This document shows positions 18,749-25,841 of a stretch of 64,000 nucleotides of DNA, in pieces. Source of the stretch: Candidatus Zixiibacteriota bacterium (GTDB lineage Bacteria; Zixibacteria; MSB-5A5; GN15; JACZUZ01); assembly GCA_024280835.1 (NCBI GenBank), contig JAJRPJ010000009.1, forward strand, positions 1 to 64,000, given 5' to 3'. Position numbers and translations under genes: made by a program. Numbering within the stretch: position 1 is the stretch's first letter; each line of letters begins with the position of its first letter. The notes under the pieces were generated by a model. That model made no database searches and was not told the origin of the DNA. It saw only the letters and a program-made list of their open reading frames with translations.

Positions 18749-20803
18749 ATGGGAAAAGCAGACACAACAATATTTCCTAAAAATATCGCGATAGCGCTCG
18801 GAGCTGTAGCTTTGATTCTGTTGGCGCTGAAGTTTGTCTCTCTGGCCAATGATCCGCCATTGTACTTTGTAAAGCATGGGCAGTCGCTTCTGACAGACCC
18901 ATATCATCTGACTCACCATGCTAGACAAAGCTCTCTCTATGACGATGCGAATGTCTTTAAGATACATCGCTGGGACAATTTCAAGAACTCACTCGTATCT
19001 GGTTTTGCGTTTTTGACTTTTGCGGTAGCTGGTGTTTCTCGTACGAGCGCCAACTTTGCAGCAGTCTTGCTTAGTGTTGGTGGAATACTGTTGTTTTCAT
19101 TTGGTATTTATCGTCGTCGTGGTCAGAAAGAAGCGCTACTAACATTATTAATGCTTTTGGGCAATCATCTGCTTTTCTTTTATGGGCGCCTTCCACTGCT
19201 TGAGAACGGGCTGATTTTTCTTAGCGGCGCTTTGTTCTATGTATACATGGTTTATGGGAAAACCATAGCCGGACAAATAGTCTGCGGGGCATTAATAGCT
19301 CTGGCGGCCTTGGCGGGAAAATTATTTGGCGCATTGTTATTGGCTCCGGCGCTGCTGACGATTCTCTATGAGTATCGCAGTAAGGCGGTTTTGCCTGTAG
19401 CGTATTTGCTGGGTGGAACGCTAAGCGGCGCAGTTTTGTATGCGCTGGTTTTCTATGGCGGTGATATGTCACTTGTGTTTTCGTATTACCAAGAACAAAC
19501 AACTGGAATGTACGGATCTCCGCCAGGATTTGGCTCTCCTCTTAATTTTCTAAAGATGCTGATTACTTATGGTGGTGAATCTGGAATGATTCAATACCAG
19601 CCACTTTGGTTTGCGCTGTCTGGTTTGGGACTGATTCTTGCGACTTTGATGGCTCCATCTCAATTGAAGAGTGATGAGAGATTTACACCAGTGCTCTTTT
19701 GTGCGCTTTGGCTGTTGGTGGGCCTTGCCAGTTTGTCTCCATTTCTCTATCGTCCACTACGCTACGCCCTTTTCTTGACACTCCCCGCTGGAGCCTTATC
19801 GGCGTATTTGATTGCTCAGGATCTCAAAAAGCGAGTGCGTTTGCAATCTTTCCAAACTTGGATAGCGCCTTGTGTCACATTCGTTGTTGTTTGGTACCTA
19901 CTCACTCAAGGCGCCATGTATTTCGGGCCAGTCAAAGGTAAATTTGCAGCTGGTATAGCGGTTTTAGTCAAAACTGGTGTCGTCGCAGCGCTTCTGGCTG
20001 CGGCCTTGGGTTGGTTCTTTAGACGCGCACGAAATTTCAATCCTAAGCCAGTGGGTACAATTGTTCTTGGACTCATTCTTTCGGTTACGATTTACAATCA
20101 AGGTTCCTATCTGTATCGTGGGCTGGTTAAGCCCAGGGCATTGTTGCAGAGTTACAATCAATATCTAACTGAGATAATCCCAAATAGTTCAGTGATAACA
20201 GGGCCCTATGCGCCAGCGTTAACGATTGATAATTCGCTGAAATCTGTTATTTACATGTTCGGGCTTTCTAATATTGACAGTGGTCTTTTTCGCGATTATC
20301 CGATTACTCATGTGGCTGTTGAGCCTAGCAACTGGCAAGTAGCGCTAAAGGATTTCCCTGAGTTGAAAAACGCACATTTGCTAACAGAGATGGTAGTACG
20401 AGAACAAGGAATTCGTCTCTATCGCGTGGCAGATTCAACATTCCCATTGACAGACTTTGAAATAGCCGCAGGCCTGATAGCTCGCAACCGACCAGATTCG
20501 GCGATAGGATTTTTGGATAACTTTCTTAGAGCGCACCCAGATAATCTCTTTGGTAGAATCAGTATGATTACTGCCACTTTAGGAACACGAGACACGACAT
20601 CAGCCGCCACCCAGTTGAGGCAATTTGTTAATGACTATCCTGAAAACTACTTTGCCTTGGCCTACGCACTAGGAATGTATCGTCATCTAGCAGGACTGAC
20701 CCGCTCACAAAAGCACATACTAACCGCAGAGGCTCTTCGCCAAAGAGTTGAAGAGTTGAACCCCTATATGCCAACTGGTCGAGTTACAAAAGTCGGCGGC
20801 TAA
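18749..20803 (+). CDS. polytopic GT-C-like glycosyltransferase with C-terminal TPR-like tail
   Basis: 684 residues. Residues about 12-30 form the first helix. A periplasmic loop contains acidic pairs of the GT-C type (LYDDANVFKIHRWDNFKNS). Ten or more hydrophobic segments run to about 455. A soluble periplasmic part follows and ends in a helical-repeat-like region (about 570-684, DSAIGFLDNFLRAHPDN). This resembles the PMT/ArnT (GT39/GT83) families that use polyprenyl-phosphate sugars. The donor and acceptor are unknown. No clear ribosome site precedes the ATG. Confidence 0.7.
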   Translation: MGKADTTIFPKNIAIALGAVALILLALKFVSLANDPPLYFVKHGQSLLTDPYHLTHHARQSSLYDDANVFKIHRWDNFKNSLVSGFAFLTFAVAGVSRTSANFAAVLLSVGGILLFSFGIYRRRGQKEALLTLLMLLGNHLLFFYGRLPLLENGLIFLSGALFYVYMVYGKTIAGQIVCGALIALAALAGKLFGALLLAPALLTILYEYRSKAVLPVAYLLGGTLSGAVLYALVFYGGDMSLVFSYYQEQTTGMYGSPPGFGSPLNFLKMLITYGGESGMIQYQPLWFALSGLGLILATLMAPSQLKSDERFTPVLFCALWLLVGLASLSPFLYRPLRYALFLTLPAGALSAYLIAQDLKKRVRLQSFQTWIAPCVTFVVVWYLLTQGAMYFGPVKGKFAAGIAVLVKTGVVAALLAAALGWFFRRARNFNPKPVGTIVLGLILSVTIYNQGSYLYRGLVKPRALLQSYNQYLTEIIPNSSVITGPYAPALTIDNSLKSVIYMFGLSNIDSGLFRDYPITHVAVEPSNWQVALKDFPELKNAHLLTEMVVREQGIRLYRVADSTFPLTDFEIAAGLIARNRPDSAIGFLDNFLRAHPDNLFGRISMITATLGTRDTTSAATQLRQFVNDYPENYFALAYALGMYRHLAGLTRSQKHILTAEALRQRVEELNPYMPTGRVTKVGG

Positions 20804-20838
20804 GAGATTGACGTGACTTAGTTCCCTCAATAAATCAT

Positions 20839-20863
20839 CCGAGCTTCAACTATCGAAGCTCGG
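20839..20863. terminator. shared hairpin between convergent genes
   Basis: CCGAGCTTC, a 7-nt loop and GAAGCTCGG lie between the stop codons of the glycosyltransferase (+) and the VWA protein (-). The T-tract is weak on both strands (minus: ATGATTTATT), so termination is likely but not certain. Confidence 0.6.
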
Positions 20864-20946
20864 ACGGCAATCGACAGGCAATCGGCAGGCTGTCGAAAGT
20901 AATCAGGCGATTATTGAGGTAGAAAGTCTTCTATCGGCGTTTCTTG

Positions 20947-22959
20947 TTACTTGTTGGCCAGACCTGCTTGTAACGCTATTGTCTTGCCGATCATCTCTGA
21001 GAGTTCTTTGATGTCCTTGTCACCAGTTTCCCTGTAGAGAGCCTGTGCGGCATGCAACTCATCGGCTAGATCATATTCTCTGGCCCAATATGAGTTCCGC
21101 AAAATCTCGGCATAGTTTGCCGCGCAAACCGCTAGACGGAAATCTGGCGGAGTGGCAGTGAAACTTCTAGTGATGCAAGTCAAATTGATTGGTCGTTTGA
21201 GTTCAGTGACTTTATCGCCTTCAGGAGATTTGTAGCGAAGATACAGCTCTCCTAATTCATCTGGGGCAAATGTGTCACCTGCGAACATATATCCGTCTTG
21301 TAGTTTAATTTCGTACAGAACTGTCACCTCATGCCCCGAGCCGACTTCGCCACCATCCACGGTGTCTACTCTGAAATCTTGGTCGGCTACATCACGGTTT
21401 TCATATCCCAGCAACCTATAACTACGTACAACTTGAGGATTAAAGACCATTTGGGCTTTGACATCACGGGCGATTACTTGCAGTGTACCCGTTAGGTTGT
21501 CGACAAATATTTTGCGCGCAGCGCTGATGTCATCGACATAGGCGTAGTGACCGTCACCTTTGTCACCGAGTTTTTCCATGAGAACATCATTGTAGTTCCC
21601 CATGCCAAACCCGACTGTTGATAGTGTTATGCCGACTTTGGCATATTGGTGAATTTGCGCGAGCAAGCCATCTGGCCCTGTTGTCCCAACATTGGCGACA
21701 CCATCGGAGCAAAGAATTACACGATTGATTTTGCCTTTTTCAAATGCGTTGTTCGCCATTTGATAACCAAGACGTATTCCCGCTTCGGCATTGGTGGCGC
21801 CTTCGGTATGGAGCGCTGCGATGGCGGAGAGGATTAAGTCTCGTTGGCTAATTGTTGTCGGTTCAAGAACTGTGTGCGCATAGGAGCCATAGACGACTAT
21901 TCCGACTTTATCATTGGCTTTCAATTCATTGACCAAGAGATTCAAGGCGCGCTTGACTAGCTCCAAACGATTACCTGAGGACATCGACCCTGAGACATCG
22001 ATAACGAAAGTTAAATTGGCTGCCTTACGGTTTTCAGGAGCAATGTCCCGACCTTTGACACCAATTCGTAGCTTGATGCTATTGCGCTGGCAACGAGAAA
22101 CGGCGCCAGTAGCGATAATCGAAAATGGACGGTTGCTAGTGCTTTGGTAACCGTATTTGAAGTGATTAACAAATTCTTCGGTACGAATCGCATCTTCGTT
22201 GGGTAAGGCATTTGAATTGAGGTAATTGCGCGCCAAAGTAAATGAGGCGTCATCAATATCAAAAGCGAAGGTCGACAGGCTGTCATCTTCGACATCGACG
22301 AACGGATTGATGCCATGATTTTTGAAGAACATAGCATCGAAGGGTTCGCCATTGACGATTGCTGTTCCGCCGTGAGAAAGTGGCAATGTCTTATTGCCGA
22401 TTATCGGCCCTGGCCCTGATTGAGGATCGCGGATAGTTACGCCGTCGACTATGTATGCAATTTCACCAGCACGACCACCTCGAATAGTCATCCTACGGGT
22501 GGACGATTTCTTGATTGGTCTAGAGAGAATTGTTTTTTGAGTTATCGCTGCCATTGAGGTTGTATGAAACTTGTCGATGAGTCGTACAGCACAAACTTCA
22601 ATGCCCTCCAACGCAGAGGAATCTGTAGAAATCTCTGTGTTACATTCCGTCGATAGTTCGGCGCTGACAACAATGTCCTTTATCGTCCGAGTGGAATAGC
22701 CAATTGAAGTTACTAATAAGTCATAAGTACCTGGCAATACAAGTCGGATTGCATATTTGCCTCTATCGTCTGTCATTGCGCCCTTGTCGGTTCCGACAAT
22801 CTGGACGGACACACCAACTAGGGGTTCTTTGGTTTCGGCATCGGTGATAACACCATTTATTTGGCCGTATTTTATTTCGGCGACCGCCATGGTGATCATG
22901 GTTGCGCTACCAAGAAGCAAAAGCGCCATGATTAGTTTTTGAAACTTTCTGGGTTTCAT
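20947..22959 (-). CDS. exported chimera: carboxypeptidase-regulatory domain, TonB-plug piece and YfbK-like VWA protein
   Basis: 670 residues. A signal peptide (about 1-28) is followed by a carboxypeptidase-regulatory-like beta-sandwich (about 32-115, GVITDAETKEPLVGVSV). A short piece resembling the plug of TonB-dependent receptors comes next (about 145-185, RMTIRGGRAGEIAYIVDGV). A YfbK-type lead (VEDDSLSTFAFDIDDASF, about 223-240) precedes a von Willebrand A domain with an intact MIDAS (DVSGSM, Asp about 321) and the C-terminal YfbK region. There is no barrel. AAAGGAGGATTT precedes the ATG. The protein probably binds a metal-dependent ligand at the envelope; the plug piece suggests a link to surface proteins, which is inference. 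Confidence 0.85.
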   Translation of the reverse strand: MKPRKFQKLIMALLLLGSATMITMAVAEIKYGQINGVITDAETKEPLVGVSVQIVGTDKGAMTDDRGKYAIRLVLPGTYDLLVTSIGYSTRTIKDIVVSAELSTECNTEISTDSSALEGIEVCAVRLIDKFHTTSMAAITQKTILSRPIKKSSTRRMTIRGGRAGEIAYIVDGVTIRDPQSGPGPIIGNKTLPLSHGGTAIVNGEPFDAMFFKNHGINPFVDVEDDSLSTFAFDIDDASFTLARNYLNSNALPNEDAIRTEEFVNHFKYGYQSTSNRPFSIIATGAVSRCQRNSIKLRIGVKGRDIAPENRKAANLTFVIDVSGSMSSGNRLELVKRALNLLVNELKANDKVGIVVYGSYAHTVLEPTTISQRDLILSAIAALHTEGATNAEAGIRLGYQMANNAFEKGKINRVILCSDGVANVGTTGPDGLLAQIHQYAKVGITLSTVGFGMGNYNDVLMEKLGDKGDGHYAYVDDISAARKIFVDNLTGTLQVIARDVKAQMVFNPQVVRSYRLLGYENRDVADQDFRVDTVDGGEVGSGHEVTVLYEIKLQDGYMFAGDTFAPDELGELYLRYKSPEGDKVTELKRPINLTCITRSFTATPPDFRLAVCAANYAEILRNSYWAREYDLADELHAAQALYRETGDKDIKELSEMIGKTIALQAGLANK

Positions 22960-23183
22960 AAATCCTCCTTTGTGAGGGAGAATGTTTATGAATGGTATGC
23001 GGTGAGAGCAATTGTCAATGGTGAGAGAGGCAGGGACACAATTACATGTTGCAAATAGGGCGCCATTAGCGAAAGGGAGTTGTTCGCCGACGACTTTTGC
23101 TCTGCAAACTCAAGAACTTAAAAGGCTTAGGAGATATTGTTCGACTTTGATAGTCGAAGGTCGACTCTGCGGTTTTCGTACAG

Positions 23184-23219
23184 CGCTACGATTCATCAGC
23201 GCTACTTGACGAAAACTCC
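23184..23219. repeat. short direct repeat inside an imperfect palindrome
   Basis: CAGCGCTAC occurs twice (around 23180 and 23200), flanked by GGTTTTCGT on the left and ACGAAAACTC on the right. It lies between the VWA gene and the next terminator. The function is unknown. Confidence 0.4.
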
Positions 23220-23233
23220 GCCCACAAAATAAC

Positions 23234-23264
23234 AAGGCGTCACTATGTGTGACGCCTTATTAAT
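23234..23264 (-). terminator. rho-independent terminator after the small dockerin gene
   Basis: AAGGCGTCAC, a 5-nt loop and GTGACGCCTT form a perfect 10-bp stem. On the minus strand TTGTTATTTTG follows. It lies about 35 bp past the stop of the gene at 23298. Confidence 0.88.
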
Positions 23265-23297
23265 AATCTCTACAGATCGAATCTGTTGAATGACAGC

Positions 23298-24293
23298 TCA
23301 AGAACCACAAACTGGGGCTGGGCCGCCAGAGAAGATTCGGGCGATGTTAAATGTGACGTCTGCGATATTGACAGCATTGTCGGCGTTTGAATCCGCAGCG
23401 CTTGGGCATGTTATCGGTGGCCCACTACTGAGAATTCGAGCTATTAGGTATGTAACATCAGCGACATTGAATGAGCCATCATCGTCGGCGTCACCGGCGA
23501 CTATGCAACATGTGCCCTGCAAAACTGGTACAAATCCTTCATCGCCAGAGAACTTCAAGAAGAGCGGATAAATGGAACTGTCTTGAGTCGGGGCTTGCAC
23601 TGGAGATAATGTTTCCCAGTTGACCTCAACTACACTCTCACTGGCGGATGCGGCCAAAGATAAATGGATAAGCGCTGGTACATCAACAGCCACGCTCGAA
23701 AGCGAACCATTGGGAACAGTAACTAGTCCGAGACTAACAACTCCAGGCGAAGGTATTGAAGACACACCTAACCCACCACCCTCAAAAACCGAACCCGCAG
23801 CGGGGAAAGTAATTGAATCCACCTGCGCCAAAGCGCCATTCACAGTGATAGAGATTGGCAGAGAGAATGCTTCATAACGTGGGGCATTGACCATAGTTAA
23901 AGCCAAATCAAATGAAGTTGTATTGGCTGGAATGCGATTGGGAAAGCGAAGTTCGATTGATTCATCAAGAGTAGGACTTAGCGAAGAACCTGTAGGAGCG
24001 CAGGTTCCCCATGTGCCGGTTCCACAAGTGAAGATACAAGTCAAAAGAGCTTGGGCGTCACCAACAGAAAGAAGTTGAAGTCCATCGAAATCGGCAGTAT
24101 CAAAGTCAACTGGCGAAGAGCCGCCATTGAAGAGGTACTCAATGTCTGTGATTAGATCTCCGATATTCACGGTTCCGTCGCCGTTAGAATCGCCACAACC
24201 CGAAGGTTGCGCCTTTATGGGCTGTGACAATATTCCAGCTAATAGAAAGATACCAACAAACAATAGGCCGTTATTTTTTTGGGCTTTGTACAT
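23298..24293 (-). CDS. secreted protein with N-terminal calcium repeats, cohesin-like region and C-terminal dockerin
   Basis: 331 residues from the ATG at 24293, chosen because GAGG lies 8 nt upstream; a GTG at 24302 is also open. Signal sequence NNGLLFVGIFLLAGILSQ. Directly after it come calcium-loop modules (GDSNGDGTVNIGDLITDIEYLF). The middle (about 105-250) is a beta-rich region that reads like a cohesin sandwich. The last 70 residues are the paired tag starting GTCCIVAGDAD and ending GPAPVCGS. It therefore carries dockerin-like modules at both ends. No catalytic motif is seen. A scaffold or adhesin role is inferred. Confidence 0.82.
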   Translation of the reverse strand: MYKAQKNNGLLFVGIFLLAGILSQPIKAQPSGCGDSNGDGTVNIGDLITDIEYLFNGGSSPVDFDTADFDGLQLLSVGDAQALLTCIFTCGTGTWGTCAPTGSSLSPTLDESIELRFPNRIPANTTSFDLALTMVNAPRYEAFSLPISITVNGALAQVDSITFPAAGSVFEGGGLGVSSIPSPGVVSLGLVTVPNGSLSSVAVDVPALIHLSLAASASESVVEVNWETLSPVQAPTQDSSIYPLFLKFSGDEGFVPVLQGTCCIVAGDADDDGSFNVADVTYLIARILSSGPPITCPSAADSNADNAVNIADVTFNIARIFSGGPAPVCGS

Positions 24294-24423
24294 CTCGTTC
24301 ACCTCATCTATCTCACAAAACTTGGTTCATTTGCCTAGTAACATCTAACTGTTATAATCTACCAGCAAGTCAGGTATTTGGCAAGTACAAGTTTTGTTGA
24401 TGTTGGAGCTCGCACACAAAACC

Positions 24424-25278
24424 TTATGGGCCACAAATTGGTGCAGGGCCACCACCAAAGATTCTATTCACGAGATACATCACATCATTAACTCTGTTAA
24501 AGCCATCACCATTTGCATCGGCTTGGCGGAGACAAGGTGGCCACGGCCCTCCCTCAAATGTCCAGCTTAGCAAGAAAGCTGCATCGGCGATGTTTGTGAA
24601 ACCGTCTCCATTTGCATCACCAGCGACGTCACAGGTAGAACACTCATATACTTCAATACAATAGCCGCCATCGGGATAGCCGCCAATACTAGCTCCCCAA
24701 GCTGGCGCTCCAATCGGAGAATACAACCATTCAGCGGCTGGTGGGAAGAAAGCCGAATCAACACAGATTACACCTTCTTGATCGACGGTAAGCGTTGCAG
24801 TCAGAATATCTTCAAGGCCGATAGGGCCGAAGCCGCTACCTTCACCCATGACAAGCGCAACTCCACCCGCTTGAAACGTACTCGGTAGAGAGCCGCTAAA
24901 TTGATCTGGCCCCATTTGTATGGAAGTGCCACCAAAATTGAAAGAAACGGGGTCCGCCCACTGGCCAACCGCTGTGATAGTTGAGTTCCAAGTAACATTT
25001 GTTATTGAGCCATCCCGGCTATAAAGCCTGAAACCCAACGACACCCCATCTGCGACAACTGAAGTTTCAGAGCTCCAAATCAGGTTGAAGGGCGTTCCAG
25101 GAGCTACCCGAACAAAAACGCTGTCGGGTTGAGAGCGTTGGGTTACCGCAAAACCCTCAACCCGCAATTCGACATTCGCTGTCTGCGATTGAGAGGTAAG
25201 TGGTGTAAGCGCAGACATGAGCAAAGCTATGAGAATAACAGTGGGCGATGTCCATCGTCGAAGTAGCCTGTGTGACAT
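24424..25278 (-). CDS. secreted dockerin-tagged protein of unknown function
   Basis: 284 residues from the ATG at 25278, which has AAAGGAGATTGTT just upstream and begins a normal signal peptide (MSHRLLRRWTSPTVILIALL). The frame is open to 25512, but that part overlaps a gene remnant and is rejected. The body (about 40-205) is an all-beta region with no catalytic motif, possibly cohesin-like. The last 70 residues are the paired tag starting CSTCDVAGDANGDG and ending GPAPICGP. The second calcium loop is altered (FNRVNDVMYLVNRIF). It lies 130 bp upstream of the previous dockerin gene on the same strand. Confidence 0.8.
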   Translation of the reverse strand: MSHRLLRRWTSPTVILIALLMSALTPLTSQSQTANVELRVEGFAVTQRSQPDSVFVRVAPGTPFNLIWSSETSVVADGVSLGFRLYSRDGSITNVTWNSTITAVGQWADPVSFNFGGTSIQMGPDQFSGSLPSTFQAGGVALVMGEGSGFGPIGLEDILTATLTVDQEGVICVDSAFFPPAAEWLYSPIGAPAWGASIGGYPDGGYCIEVYECSTCDVAGDANGDGFTNIADAAFLLSWTFEGGPWPPCLRQADANGDGFNRVNDVMYLVNRIFGGGPAPICGP

Positions 25279-25383
25279 AACAATCTCCTTTGAATTTGGA
25301 ATTCTACGTTGGTGTGTCTTGGGATAGGGCTGTTTTTGGAATAAGAAAACCGCATTGGGATTTTCATGGTTGTGTTTCTTCTT

Positions 25384-25440
25384 TCTATGGGCCGCAGGTT
25401 GGGGCTGGACCAATCTTGTTTTGGAGAAAGCGGTCACAAC
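25384..25440 (-). pseudogene. remnant of the 3' end of another dockerin-tagged gene
   Basis: On the minus strand, in a frame different from the flanking open frame, the sequence reads DRFLQNKIGPAPTCGP followed by TAG. This is the hallmark ending of the dockerin tags (compare RIFGGGPAPICGP). No upstream coding part is recognisable in the 400 bp before it, so it looks like the leftover tail of a deleted paralogue. Confidence 0.65.
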
Positions 25441-25841
25441 AACGGCGATTAGAAGTCGATGAATAATAATACTCCTTGCATGGAAAGAAGTAAAATGGAC
25501 GTGGTTTGTCAAGGTTTATTCGGTGCGAGGACTAGGACCCGGTTTTTGCGGTTGGCGATTCTAGAGCGATTTGGGGATGATATTTCCTGTTGTTATTTCC
25601 GGGATATGTAGTATCTTGACTCTGACCGTACTAAACTTGCCGTCGGTCAAGGGAATGTCCCTGCACAACTCATATTCTTCCCTCATAGAGCATTAACTGA
25701 TGTGGCTCTTGGCTGTTAGTCATTATTTCGTTTTTTGGACTAATGTTTCTATAAGGCAAGAGCTTACAGGCGCTCTTTTTGCATGAATGTCCGTTGACAT
25801 GAACTTCCTAACACTCCTCAGAGATACGAATTGATACATAT
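25441..25841. other. intergenic stretch between divergent genes
   Basis: About 400 bp separate the dockerin remnant (minus) from the FG-GAP protein (plus). No gene is seen. Promoters for both directions must be here or nearby, but I cannot pick a convincing one. Confidence 0.45.

Noticed and set aside
25279-25512. N-terminal extension of the dockerin protein at 24424
   Set aside because: A strong ribosome site and a normal signal peptide start at 25278, and the extension covers the remnant of another gene in a different frame.
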